A stretch of DNA of 40,565 nt from JBEKIK01 sp050013075 (GTDB lineage: Bacteria; Planctomycetota; Planctomycetia; Pirellulales; Thermoguttaceae), in the NCBI GenBank assembly GCA_050013075.1, contig JBEKFZ010000033.1:1-40565 (forward strand). Direction: 5' to 3'. Every line of letters starts with the position of its first letter. Positions within the stretch are counted from its first letter, which is position 1. Under the pieces are notes generated by a model. That model worked only from the letters and a program-made list of their open reading frames with translations. It ran no database searches and was not told where the DNA came from. A program made the position numbers and the translations under genes. Positions 22,532 to 32,300 of the stretch are shown in pieces.

Positions 22532-24546
22532 TAAAATCGGCGCAGCCGAGCATAGCCCGCGGCGAACAACGCACCGACGGCCAAAAGCACAAGAGCGGAG
22601 GGTTCGGGAATCGCCGTGATATCGCCACTCAGCGAACCGCCTGTGCCGCTACCGATAGTGAGCGTGCTTACTACAATGCTTGTGGCGGTGAGGTTGCCGC
22701 TTAGTATGTTCAAGGCGTAGTCGCCCGAGATGCCGCCGGATAAATTGAGCGTGCCAGTGCCGGAGACGTTCACGTCGTTATCCATGATCACCGGCGCGCT
22801 AATGGTATGGTTGCCCGCCACGGAAATCGTGGAACTGCTGCCGGAATTGTCCAGGGTGAGGCTGTATCCGCCCGTGCTCTGAATAGTGGTGCTTGTGCCT
22901 GCGGTAAAAGTGATATTGCCGACCATTTGTCCGGCCGACGTTATATTCACCACGCTGTTTGCGGAAGATTCGTTGCCGAAACGGAAATTATAGCCCGCAC
23001 CGCTCGGGGCGTGGGAAACGGAATATGTGTTTACCTTCCAGTTCGCCGCCGAGTTGGCCGCGCCGGAGGCGTTGCCGCCGGCCCAGTCCCAGATAGTATT
23101 CGTGATAAAATACGAGCGAGCGTTCCATTCCAAAAGCGAAACCGTGGTATAGCTGCTGCTGGGAACCTGTTGGTAGAACAGATCCAGAACTCCGTTTTGC
23201 TTCCATTGTGCCGGATCATAGTTAGCCTCGTATGTACCCATATCCGTGCCGGGAGTCAAATCGAGGTAGCTCCAGTGTTGATTGTCGGTGCTGTAGTAGA
23301 CAATAATATTATTTCGATCCGTAGTACCGAATATATCCTTAGTGCCAGTGGTTCTGTCTTCATTATAGCGCACTACGACCAAGGTGCGATTGTCTTGATC
23401 GGATAATACCACGGGGCGGCCCATTTCGCGTATGTGCGTTGCACTATTGTCGGTTATTTTAGGTTCCCTGGGTCGATTGGTGATCTGTGAAGTTTGCCAG
23501 CTTGTGCCGTTATAATACACCAACTCGTATTGGCGCGCCGCACCTGAGTCCGTATTGCCGCCGGGTGCCCAGTAAGTTGTGATCATAGGGTTACCATAGA
23601 GATCGTTTGTCATGCTTGTCTGGTTCATCAAGGAAGATTGTTCCGGAATCGATACAATGGTTTGATTGGGAGAGCTTGTGGTAATAGCGCCCGAACCGCT
23701 GTTTATTGCCGCTCCGGTAATCGAAGTCCATGTAGTGCCATTTGTGGACTGGGCATAGCAAATGTTGGAATTGGTTTGGTAATCGGAAGTTGCACGCCAG
23801 GTCCAACTTATTTCATAAGTTCCTTGATTGTTGATGACCATTGTATTCGGGTAGGCGTTTACACTGCTGCTTATACCGTCTAATACAGGCCCCTTGACTT
23901 GGGACCACGTGCCAACGCCATTGACTATGGAATATCGGTTAAGATTCAAATTGCCGTTGCCCGATCCCCCGCCCGACCCCCCTACGCGATACCAAAACAG
24001 CAGATCACTGGAGCCGGGAATATTGTAAAATTGTGGATAAGTAATTTCATTTGTATATCCGCCGGACGGGGCTGTAATCGGCATATACGACGCCCTAGTG
24101 CTGTAGAAATTGATGGAATTGTTGTTCAGCACGGAGGCAGTGGATGTGGTGTATTTCAGGGAGTTGTTGTGCATGCCCCAAGACATGTGCAAAAGTCCGT
24201 TGCCGTCGATGCCGATGCTGATCATGTCATGGTCGTCGGTAATGTCATTAGCGGTAAAACTGGTATTGGTTATGCTCCATGTAGTCGAGCCCAATTGGCG
24301 GCGGGCAATAGCGACGGTTTGGCTGGTGTTGTAATAGGCGACAAACTGATAGTCCCCGGCGGTGGTGACGGAATACGAGGCGAAGGGCATGGTATTGGTG
24401 TCGTAGGTCGAATAGCCCAAGGCTATGTTCAAGGTAGTAGTTGTTACAGAGACGCCGTATGCCGGGGTCAGTGAAGTGCTGAATACGCTCCCGCACAAAA
24501 TCATCAAAGAAGAAGAAATGAAAGCAATACGCAGTTTGAAGGTCAT
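22531..24546 (-). CDS. Exported BNR_4-type beta-propeller protein with PEP-CTERM tail
   Basis: A 671-residue exported protein. A signal peptide (MTFKLRIAFISSSLMILCGSVFS) is followed by a large domain with repeated strands and Asp/Asn-rich turns. DDHDMISIGIDGNGLLHMSWGMHNNSLKY is the hallmark of BNR_4 proteins, a seven-bladed propeller fold shared with sialidase-like and some polysaccharide lyase enzymes. After about residue 500 comes a Ser/Gly/Thr-rich linker with autotransporter-like strands. The end is IPEPSALVLLAVGALFAAGYARLRRF, a PEP-CTERM signal. The ATG at 24546 is chosen; the frame extends to a TTG at 24582 with no support. It may bind or cleave an extracellular polysaccharide; the substrate is not predictable. 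Confidence 0.82.
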   Translation of the reverse strand: MTFKLRIAFISSSLMILCGSVFSTSLTPAYGVSVTTTTLNIALGYSTYDTNTMPFASYSVTTAGDYQFVAYYNTSQTVAIARRQLGSTTWSITNTSFTANDITDDHDMISIGIDGNGLLHMSWGMHNNSLKYTTSTASVLNNNSINFYSTRASYMPITAPSGGYTNEITYPQFYNIPGSSDLLFWYRVGGSGGGSGNGNLNLNRYSIVNGVGTWSQVKGPVLDGISSSVNAYPNTMVINNQGTYEISWTWRATSDYQTNSNICYAQSTNGTTWTSITGAAINSGSGAITTSSPNQTIVSIPEQSSLMNQTSMTNDLYGNPMITTYWAPGGNTDSGAARQYELVYYNGTSWQTSQITNRPREPKITDNSATHIREMGRPVVLSDQDNRTLVVVRYNEDRTTGTKDIFGTTDRNNIIVYYSTDNQHWSYLDLTPGTDMGTYEANYDPAQWKQNGVLDLFYQQVPSSSYTTVSLLEWNARSYFITNTIWDWAGGNASGAANSAANWKVNTYSVSHAPSGAGYNFRFGNESSANSVVNITSAGQMVGNITFTAGTSTTIQSTGGYSLTLDNSGSSSTISVAGNHTISAPVIMDNDVNVSGTGTLNLSGGISGDYALNILSGNLTATSIVVSTLTIGSGTGGSLSGDITAIPEPSALVLLAVGALFAAGYARLRRF

Positions 24547-24715
24547 GGTGCTACCGAATTTTTGGGGGGTTGTTGAATCCAAGGTTTAGTTGTATGTCTG
24601 GCCCAAATAATAGTTTGCTCTATGTGAATGCACCGCGGGAAAGGACGCACGTTTCAGATGCCCATTTGCCTGCCGTGGCAATTGCTACGGGCTAAATGCT
24701 CAGACCGGCATGAGT

Positions 24716-24750
24716 AAAAATCGTACCGGCGGGCGTTGCCCGCCGGCACG
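24716..24750 (-). terminator. Rho-independent terminator after the 24.8-kb PEP-CTERM gene
   Basis: Stem arms around 24722-24733 and 24739-24750 (CCGGCGGGC/GCCCGCCGG core, loop GTT) are followed on the minus strand by TTTTT (24720-24716). A second hairpin, GACGGGTA/TACCCGTC at 24778-24796, lies just past the stop codon. Together they should end transcription of the leftward PEP-CTERM gene. Confidence 0.75.
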
Positions 24751-24817
24751 ATGAATTTCACATGCCTCAGATGGTAGGACGGGTATTATACCCGTCTACT
24801 CAAGTATTTTTTACTTT

Positions 24818-25972
24818 TTAACGGCTCTTACGCAACCAAATCAGTCCCATGCCGAAGATTCCGATCAGTGCCATGAGGCAGGTGGCGGGTTCGGGTACGG
24901 TGAACATCATCTGGTCCGCCCCGCGGGCATTGTCGCTGATGCGTGCTTCGTCGATCTGGCCAACAAAGCTTTCGCCTTCTCCGTCACCGCTTCCGATATC
25001 ACGGGACTCGTCGCCGATGGAGAAAGAGGTATTAGCGACCAAAAGATCCTTGGTCATTTGTGCCGTGCCAATCAAGTTGCAAACAGTATTAGATGGATCC
25101 ATCTTAGTCCAGTAGTAGCTAAGATTGTTGGCGGTATTCTCAAGCCCGTTATAAACAACCGCCACATGGAACCAATCGCCTTGGTCAATGGCATTGGGGC
25201 CTGTCGTTGGTATATTGCAGGAGATCGATTGATTACCGGTGATGCCATACAAATTAGCAAATTCGATGCGAGGAATAGTAGTACCAGCAGTTTGAGATGA
25301 ACCATCTGGATTCTTGGTAGCGGTGGTTGTGGCAGTTCCGGCACCGATTTGGTCAAGGCGGAACTGGAAGTTCCGAGCACCGTTGGCGTCGCCTTCGCCC
25401 ATTAGGATGTCCATCGGGTAGTTACCGCCGGTCGAAGTATTGATGCGATAGGTTGTGTTCGTCGGATCAAAGCTTAGCTTGACGATTGCCTCCATTGTGA
25501 ATGCGCCGGGCGCCCCGGTGCCGGGAGTGCTTGAAAAGCTGAATGGCACTGCTTCAGTGTCAACGTTAGTTAGCGTCGTTGCAGCAAGGATTTCCGGCCG
25601 GTGTGGGGTAGTTGTCGCATTTGCATTACTTGCATTTATGGGTACTTGGGCATTGGCCGAAAAGTTCGCAGAAGTGCCGAACCCAGTATATGAAGCACTG
25701 CCCAATAGCGCGGGAGTAATTGCCTGGTTATTAAAACCGGCCCAGCTATAAGTGCTGGTGGCGCCAGAACCGGAAAGATTATAAGCGCCCAACATGTTCA
25801 GCGGCGTTGCAGCCGAATCAACAACCGTCGTAGACTGGTCTGGATCATCCAAGTGATATAGATGCAAGGTGTCGGCATCGACTGTGTACGGGCCGGCAAT
25901 CGCGGCAAAGGCCGGTGCGTTCAGAATGCACAGGATTCCGAACATTAAAAGATAGACAAGTTTGATTCTCAT
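24818..25972 (-). CDS. LamG-like PEP-CTERM exported protein
   Basis: A 384-residue exported protein. The signal peptide is MRIKLVYLLMFGILCILNAPAFA. The mature part begins YTVDADTLHLYHLDDPDQSTTVVDSA, and GAFTMEAIVKLSFDP, DWFHVAVVYNG and SFVGQIDEARISDNARGADQM are the usual strands of a LamG/concanavalin domain. The C-terminal VPEPATCLMALIGIFGMGLIWLRKSR is a PEP-CTERM signal. The 5' leader and signal-peptide codons are almost identical to those of the next gene upstream (26069-27079), although the middles are unrelated. AGGAG lies 10 bases before the ATG. Confidence 0.88.
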   Translation of the reverse strand: MRIKLVYLLMFGILCILNAPAFAAIAGPYTVDADTLHLYHLDDPDQSTTVVDSAATPLNMLGAYNLSGSGATSTYSWAGFNNQAITPALLGSASYTGFGTSANFSANAQVPINASNANATTTPHRPEILAATTLTNVDTEAVPFSFSSTPGTGAPGAFTMEAIVKLSFDPTNTTYRINTSTGGNYPMDILMGEGDANGARNFQFRLDQIGAGTATTTATKNPDGSSQTAGTTIPRIEFANLYGITGNQSISCNIPTTGPNAIDQGDWFHVAVVYNGLENTANNLSYYWTKMDPSNTVCNLIGTAQMTKDLLVANTSFSIGDESRDIGSGDGEGESFVGQIDEARISDNARGADQMMFTVPEPATCLMALIGIFGMGLIWLRKSR

Positions 25973-25999
25973 AGCATTGCTTCTCCTAAGTGTAAAAAA
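25911..25999 (-). repeat. Duplicated leader and signal-peptide segment (copy 1)
   Basis: About 89 bases covering the ribosome site, start and signal-peptide codons of the 24.8-kb gene. By eye it differs at only about 4 positions from 27018-27106. Both copies carry an out-of-frame ATG CTA TGA mini-frame that overlaps the real start. Confidence 0.75.
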
Positions 26000-26068
26000 A
26001 TATTACTCACATAAAATCGCGGGACGGATATTGTTATCCGCCATACTGTTGTGCGTGTGTTTTACTTT

Positions 26069-27079
26069 TTAACTGCGCTTACGCAGCCAAAACATTCCCA
26101 TTCCTAAAACGCCGGTCAAAATCATGACTATTGTGGCGGGTTCCGGAATGACGGTCAATTTCCCCGTACCCTGGCTGAACTCGTAGGTGGCGCCGTTTAG
26201 GGCAGTCTCGTCCCAAAGTCCCCCGCCCATGCTGGTGAACCCGATGGCGGTGAACGTGGCGCCAAAGGTTTGTGACGAAACGCTGGCAAGCGTCCAGCTA
26301 TCGCCGAGGTTTGTGCTGGCGCCGGAAAGATCGACTTTGAAATCGCCGTTGAGGGTCAAAGTGCCGGTTCCAGAGATACTGTTGTTCGTACCGCTGGCGC
26401 CGATGAGGAAGTTCATGACGGCGTCGTCGGCAAAGGTGAGCCGGGAATAAGCGCTCAGAGGATTACCTCCAGTTCCTTGTATGGCACGCATGTAGATACT
26501 GCCATCATATGTGCTTTGCGAGGATGTCAATGTTACTGTTCGGGCCGCCTCGCCGCTTCCATTGGCGCCAATATAAAGTGGTCCTGAACCCATGATTTTT
26601 GAATCATCGAAAAACTGTGATTGGCAGATCAAGCCGCCGCCATTGGCGGTAACTGTCGTATTTCCGGCAAGGTGCCAAATGTCGCCGCTGCCCATCCCAT
26701 CGCGGACGGATCCTGCGTCAAGTATCAGGTTATTGACGGTGATTATCGGTGAAGTGGGCGTCTTGTTGATAAGACAGTTGTTATTGACATTACCATCGGT
26801 TAGAAACGGGTAATGCGGCGAGGGTCCACCAATCGTAAGTGAATCACCTGCAAAGGTATAGTTTCCGGCAGTAGTCGGTGTCCGCAGGAGCCAACCGCCA
26901 TTGGAATATGTATTCCCGGCGGAAGGAGCTCCAGCCGGGCTCCAGTGGAGTTGTGCATCGCTGTTGAACGACGTGTTAGCCCCATTGGCGTCGTCGCCGA
27001 TCATAATTGCGGCCATTGCCGGTGTGTTCAGGATACACAGGATTCCGAACATTAAAAGATAGACAAGTTTGATTCTCAT
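26069..27079 (-). CDS. PEP-CTERM exported protein with autotransporter-like strands
   Basis: A 336-residue exported protein. The signal peptide (MRIKLVYLLMFGILCILNTPAMA) is nearly the same as in the downstream LamG protein. The middle is a beta-rich region with repeated strands (GDSLTIGG, ITVNNLILDAGS, LAGNTTVTANGGGLI, ARTVTLTSSQSTYDGSIYM, ISGTGTLTLNGDFKVDLSG), like the parallel helix of autotransporter-associated repeats. The C-terminus IPEPATIVMILTGVLGMGMFWLRKRS is a PEP-CTERM signal. The ATG at 27079 starts the signal peptide and has AGGAG upstream; the frame extends to 27181 with poor support. The function is unknown, probably an extracellular matrix or surface component. Confidence 0.82.
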   Translation of the reverse strand: MRIKLVYLLMFGILCILNTPAMAAIMIGDDANGANTSFNSDAQLHWSPAGAPSAGNTYSNGGWLLRTPTTAGNYTFAGDSLTIGGPSPHYPFLTDGNVNNNCLINKTPTSPIITVNNLILDAGSVRDGMGSGDIWHLAGNTTVTANGGGLICQSQFFDDSKIMGSGPLYIGANGSGEAARTVTLTSSQSTYDGSIYMRAIQGTGGNPLSAYSRLTFADDAVMNFLIGASGTNNSISGTGTLTLNGDFKVDLSGASTNLGDSWTLASVSSQTFGATFTAIGFTSMGGGLWDETALNGATYEFSQGTGKLTVIPEPATIVMILTGVLGMGMFWLRKRS

Positions 27080-27106
27080 AGCATTGTTTCTCCTAAGTGT
27101 AAAAAA
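27018..27106 (-). repeat. Duplicated leader and signal-peptide segment (copy 2)
   Basis: Partner of 25911-25999, in the same orientation and 1107 bases away. The similarity ends shortly after the signal-peptide cleavage region and resumes only in the PEP-CTERM tails. Confidence 0.75.
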
Positions 27107-27768
27107 TGTTAAACACATAAATACGACCAAATAACTGCGGATCTTCTGATTCCGCCTGCCGGATGTTTCCGCTGGAAGCATTCACCACGAAATACCGTCT
27201 TCCAAAACGAACTTAAGGAAGGACATCCTCAGAAGACATCGAGCAGCTTGTACCGTTAAAAAAGAATGGTCAAAAAGTCAGACCATTAAAAAGAGCGCTG
27301 CCTCATTCTAAAATGCAATTCGATGGTTTAAAAATAAGCAATAGCTAACGCTTCAATTGGGTGAATTACCCACCAACTCTTAATTCTGATTTTCTCATAG
27401 GGAAATTGCTTTGTCAAGCAAATTCGCTAAAATTATTACTAAAATGCGCATTATTTTATAAATAATGCGTTATCAAGCGGGATTTGAGCTTGAGGTTTCT
27501 TAGAATCCTCGGTTCTCTCAGGATTTTATGTCTGTTTTTGCGTAATTGTTGCATAAATTTTTAAATTCACTCGTTATTAGGATTATCAATCTGTAGGCTA
27601 TTGGTTTTAGGTTATAAATCATAAAATATTGGTTTTAGGTTCGATCGCATTTTGCAAGAATTGTTTTTATTGCAATTTGAAATTCGCAATTATTAAACCA
27701 ATTTGGTTGCAGCCAGAGGCCGTAATAGAGGAATGAGTTAAAATCCTACACAATCTTGTGGTGTGATC
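27107..27768. other. AT-rich intergenic region
   Basis: About 660 AT-rich bases between the leftward PEP-CTERM cluster and the rightward VWA gene. A 14-base direct repeat ATTGGTTTTAGGTT occurs at 27600-27613 and 27628-27641, spacing 28. No gene, RNA or strong terminator is recognised; promoters for both sides must lie here. Confidence 0.45.
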
Positions 27769-29118
27769 ATGCGGAAACGGCGGTTGGTTTTCCTGATGGC
27801 AATGCTTGTGGCCGGCGCCGGCCGGCCTATCGCGGCTTTTGCCCCGGACGAAAGCAAGGCGGACCGTACTGTCCTGCGCACCGTACAAAAGCAAATTCAC
27901 AGCCAGATCATCGCCGAGCGGGTCGAGGGCGTCAAACGGCTGCGAGACGTGCCGGCCCAGGATGCCGTTAAGTTGATTGTGCCTTTGGGTCTTACCGACC
28001 CTGCCGAAGAGGTCCGGCGGGCCGTTTATGAAACCCTATTGACATGGAGAGATGATCGCCAGGTCGACGTATTTCTGTTGAAGGTCCTGGAAAAGGAAAC
28101 GCGGGCGAATAAGGGAGGCACGTCGTTTGCCGCTCCGTTGATCGCGGTTCTTTTTGCGTCGAAGTTGCCCGACACCCAGCATGACCTGTTCAAATTCTTG
28201 GATGCCTATGCGTCGGCATCGCAAGAAGGAATCGCCGCAATCATAACGGCGGCCGACGAACTGGGAAAGCAGGGAGATGAACAATCGCTTGCATCGCTGC
28301 GGAAGATGACCAGGCTGAAATGCTTTTCCAGCGTATTTGCCCTACGTCGGGCAGTGGTCCAAGCAATAATTCTCATTCGCTTGCCCGAAGCCGTCCAGGC
28401 CCTGACTTCCCTGTTGCCCGACGTGGACGGAGAAGTCCGCGGCGACATCCTGCGGCATCTGGCCGCGGTCTCCGGGCAGTGGTACGGCGCCGACGGCAAG
28501 GCCTGGCAGAACTGGTGGGAAAAGAATAAGGACGGATTCAAATTTCCGGCAAGTGATTTTAACATTCCCGCGGCCGTTGCCGCATCGGAGGGCACGCCGT
28601 CCTATTATGGACTAGGCATTCAGGCGCGGCGGATGGTCTTCGTGGTGGACATTTCGGGGAGCATGGAAGGGCCGCGCCTTTTGGCCGCCAAGCGAGAACT
28701 AATGAAGGCCATTGACGGCCTGAGCGACGATGCCGCCTTTAACATCGTGGTCTTTAGCGATCAGGCCACGGTCTGGCGGCGGAGTCTCATGCCCGCCACA
28801 CCCGCCGTGAAAAAGGCCGCGATGAATTTCATCTACGTTCTCCGCGCCGGGGGTCATACGGCCGCGTACGATGCGCTGGACGCGGCATTTCGATTCGACG
28901 CCGAGGCGATTTACTTCCTATCGGATGGCGCGCCGAACGCGGGTAAGATTCCCGTCCCTGCGGCGATTCTGACCGCAGTCACGCAAACCAACCGTGCCCG
29001 GCGGATTTCCATCTACACCATCGGCATTGCACCCGGCGAGCCCGGCGGGACGTTGGACCTGTTCATGAAGACGCTTGCCGAGCAGAACTTCGGCGTTTAT
29101 CGCCGGGTCGATCAGTGA
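27769..29118 (+). CDS. Exported von Willebrand factor A protein with HEAT-like repeats
   Basis: A 449-residue protein with an N-terminal signal sequence (MRKRRLVFLMAMLVAGAGRPIAA). About residues 30-235 are alpha-helical, with HEAT-like units such as ERVEGVKRLRDVPAQDAVKLIVPLGLTDPAEEVRRAVYETLL and DGEVRGDILRHLAAVSG. From about residue 285 a VWA domain follows: the MIDAS DISGSM, with GGHTAAYDAL and FLSDGAPN completing the metal site. It probably binds proteins in the cell envelope through the metal site. The ATG at 27769 is used; a GTG two codons earlier is possible. It stands alone. Confidence 0.87.
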   Translation: MRKRRLVFLMAMLVAGAGRPIAAFAPDESKADRTVLRTVQKQIHSQIIAERVEGVKRLRDVPAQDAVKLIVPLGLTDPAEEVRRAVYETLLTWRDDRQVDVFLLKVLEKETRANKGGTSFAAPLIAVLFASKLPDTQHDLFKFLDAYASASQEGIAAIITAADELGKQGDEQSLASLRKMTRLKCFSSVFALRRAVVQAIILIRLPEAVQALTSLLPDVDGEVRGDILRHLAAVSGQWYGADGKAWQNWWEKNKDGFKFPASDFNIPAAVAASEGTPSYYGLGIQARRMVFVVDISGSMEGPRLLAAKRELMKAIDGLSDDAAFNIVVFSDQATVWRRSLMPATPAVKKAAMNFIYVLRAGGHTAAYDALDAAFRFDAEAIYFLSDGAPNAGKIPVPAAILTAVTQTNRARRISIYTIGIAPGEPGGTLDLFMKTLAEQNFGVYRRVDQ

Positions 29119-29154
29119 AAATCCGAAAATTTACCCGAGTTCATCCGAAGAAGG

Positions 29155-29295
29155 CTAGGAGCTTATCCCAAAACAATAATGTCATTCTGAGCGAAGCGAA
29201 GAATCTAGAAGGGACATATAGCTAAAATGGGCAATATATTGTCAAATACGGAGATCCTTCGCTACGCTCAGGATGACTTTTGGGATAGGTTCTAG
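29155..29295. repeat. MITE-like inverted-repeat element of 141 bp
   Basis: The ends CTAGGAGCTTATCCCAAAA and TTTTGGGATAGGTTCTAG are imperfect terminal inverted repeats. Inside, TCATTCTGAGCGAAGCGAAGA and TCCTTCGCTACGCTCAGGATGA continue the pairing, so the whole element can fold into one long hairpin around a short AT-rich centre. It sits between the VWA and glycosidase genes. No frame is inside, so it is a non-autonomous element. Confidence 0.8.
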
Positions 29296-29331
29296 GTATT
29301 TTGACAATAAAATATAGATTATCATAAGAAT

Positions 29332-32300
29332 ATGAAGTTTTTACTTAGAAGTTTGTTTCGTAGTATTTTTGGGTTTTTAATCCTTGCCCGGAGCATAGTG
29401 TGTTTTGCGGGCGATATTTCGTCCGCGGACTTGGAAAAAGGCTTTGGCGATCCGCCCATGGAATCGCGAATTTATGCCTACTGGTGGTGGTTGAACGGCA
29501 ACGTCACTCCACAGTCGATTACCCGCGATCTTGAGGAAATGAAAAAAATGGGCTGGGGTGGGGCGGCGATTTTCGACGCCAACGGGGCCAATCAGCGGGA
29601 AAATCGCACTGTTCCCGCGGGCCCCCTTTTCGGCAGCGAGCGCTGGCGCGGCCTTTTTGTGCATACCTTGCGCGAAGCCGATCGGCTGGGCCTGGAATTA
29701 AGTTTGAATATACAAAGCGGCTGGAACGTCGGCGGCCCAAACGTTCAGCCGGATACGGCGGCCAAAATTGTCGTCTACTCGGAGACGCAGGTCGCGGGCG
29801 GAAAGAAAATCGATCAAACGCTTCCCACCCCTAAACACGACAAGAGATATTACCGCGACATCGCGGTCGTGGGGTATAAAATCAAAGCCGATGCCTTGCC
29901 GCCGCCGCAAACCGGGAAAAAAATCGAGCGAAAACCGATCCGCGACCTTGCGCTTAAAATCGCTTCCAAGGAATTGGCCTGGTCTTGTCCGGACGGCACT
30001 GGGTTATTAATGGATGAGCCGCCGGTATCCGGGGAAGAAGACACGCACATCGGCGATGTTGTTGATTTGACTAAATATTTGGATCAAGATGGGCGATTTG
30101 TCTGGGACGCGCCTGAAGGCAAATGGGAGATTTTGCGTTTCGGCTATACCATAACCGGCGCCAAAGTATCCACTTCCAGCGGCGATTGGCAGGGATTGGC
30201 GATCGACTATCTCGATCCCGAGGCCTTTCGCACTTACTGGAAGCAGGTCGTGGATCCGTTGTTGGCCGACGCCGCGCCCTGGACCGGGCGAGCGTTGAAG
30301 TATCTTCATACCGACAGTTGGGAAAACGGGGGCATGAATTGGACGAAAGACTTTCCCCAGGAATTCCGCCGGCGACGGGGCTACGACATATTGCCCTTTT
30401 TGCCGGTTTTGGCCGGGCGGATCGTGGAAAATCGCGCGGTCAGCAACCGCTTCTTGAACGATTTCCGCAAGACCGTGGGCGATTGCATCGCGGAGAACCA
30501 TTACGGCGTGTTCGCCGAGTTGGCTCATCTAAACAAGCTGGAAATACATCCGGAATCGGGCGGGCCGCACGGTGCGCCCATCGACGCCCTGAAATGCCTG
30601 GGACGAAGCGATATTCCAATGATGGAGTTTTGGGCACGATCTCCGCAGCATCGCGTTAAAGACGAAGATCGCTTTTTTGTCAAACAAGGCGCTTCGGCCG
30701 CGCATATCTACGGCAAGAAATTTGTCAACGCCGAGGGATTCACCAACATCGGGCTGCACTGGGAAGAATCGTTGGGCAACAATTTGAAGCCGGCCTTCGA
30801 CCGCGCCGCTTGCGAAGGACTGAATCGTCTTTACTGGCACGCCTTCACCTGTTCGCCGGACGAGACTGGCCTGCCCGGCCAAGAATACTTCGCCGGCACG
30901 CACTGCAATCCCAAAGTCACCTGGTGGAAGTATTCCGGCGATTTCGTCAAGTATTTGAATCGCTGCCAATATCTGCTTCAGCAAGGGCTGTTCGTGGCCG
31001 ACGCCTGCTATTACCAAGGCGACAACGTGCCGAATTTCGCGCGCTTGAAAACCTCCGACCCTGCTCGGGTCCTGCCCGGTTACGATTACGACGTGATAAA
31101 CGAGGAAGTCTTATTAAGCAGGATGCAAGTCCGCGACGGCCGGCTCGTGCTGCCCGACGGCATGAGTTATCGGGTCATGGTGTTGCCGGGCCATCAAATT
31201 ATTTCCTTGGATGCCCTGCGGAAATTGGCCCAATTAGTGCAAGAAGGGGCCGTGATAATCGGCCCGAAGCCGGTTTCAGTCGCCGGTTTAAAGGATTATC
31301 CTTGGTGCGACGCGGAACTGGTCCAGTTGGCCGATAAAATGTGGGGTCCCTGTGACGGCCGGACTGTTACGCAAAACATTTACGGCAAGGGCCGGGTGAT
31401 TTGGGGTAAATCGGCCAAGGATGTTCTTGCCGCCGACGGCGTTCCGCCCGACTTTGAATGTCATGGCGACGGGCCGCAAGACGCGCTGAATTACATTCAT
31501 CGCGTGGTCGGCGATATCGACATTTACTTCATCTCCAATCCCTCGAATCGGGCAAAATACTATCAGTGCACGTTCAGGGTCGCCGACAAGGCGCCGGAAT
31601 TGTGGTCGCCCGATACGGGCGAAATCCGACGCGCCATGATCTACGATTGCCAAAAAGACAATCGCCTTGCAATGCCGTTGAATTTCGAGCCTTATGGTTC
31701 CACGTTTGTGGTTTTCCGCCGTCCTGCCGGGCCGCATTTCACCAGTCTGGCAAAAGACGGCAAAATGTTGTTCCCTTATGTCCCGGGCACGCAAACCGCT
31801 TCGCCGGTGGAAATCATCGCGGATAAAGACGGCCGCCCGGAGCTCGAAACGCGCGAAAAGGGAAATTATGAAATGCAAACCGCCGCCGGGCAAACGGTCC
31901 GCGTTGCCGCCGCCGAACCGCTCGCGCGCAACGTGGAAGGACCTTGGCAAATTCATTTCGCTCCGGGCTGGGGCGCCCCGGAATCGGTCGAGTTTAAGGT
32001 TTTGAAATCCTGGACCGAAAACCCCGATCTCAACATAAAATACTTTTCCGGAACGGCGACGTACGTTCGCGACATCGACGTACCGGCCGAAATGATCGAG
32101 TCCAATGGGGTGTTGGAACTCGATCTAGGCGATCTCAGTGAAATAGCCGAGGTATCGCTCAACGGCCGATCGTTGGGCGTGTTTTGGAAATCGCCGTTTT
32201 GCGTTGACATTTCCGCCGCCGCCCGGGCAGGGAAAAACCGCCTGGAAATTCAGGTGGTCAACTCATGGGCGAACCGGCTTATAGGCGACCAAAAACTCCC

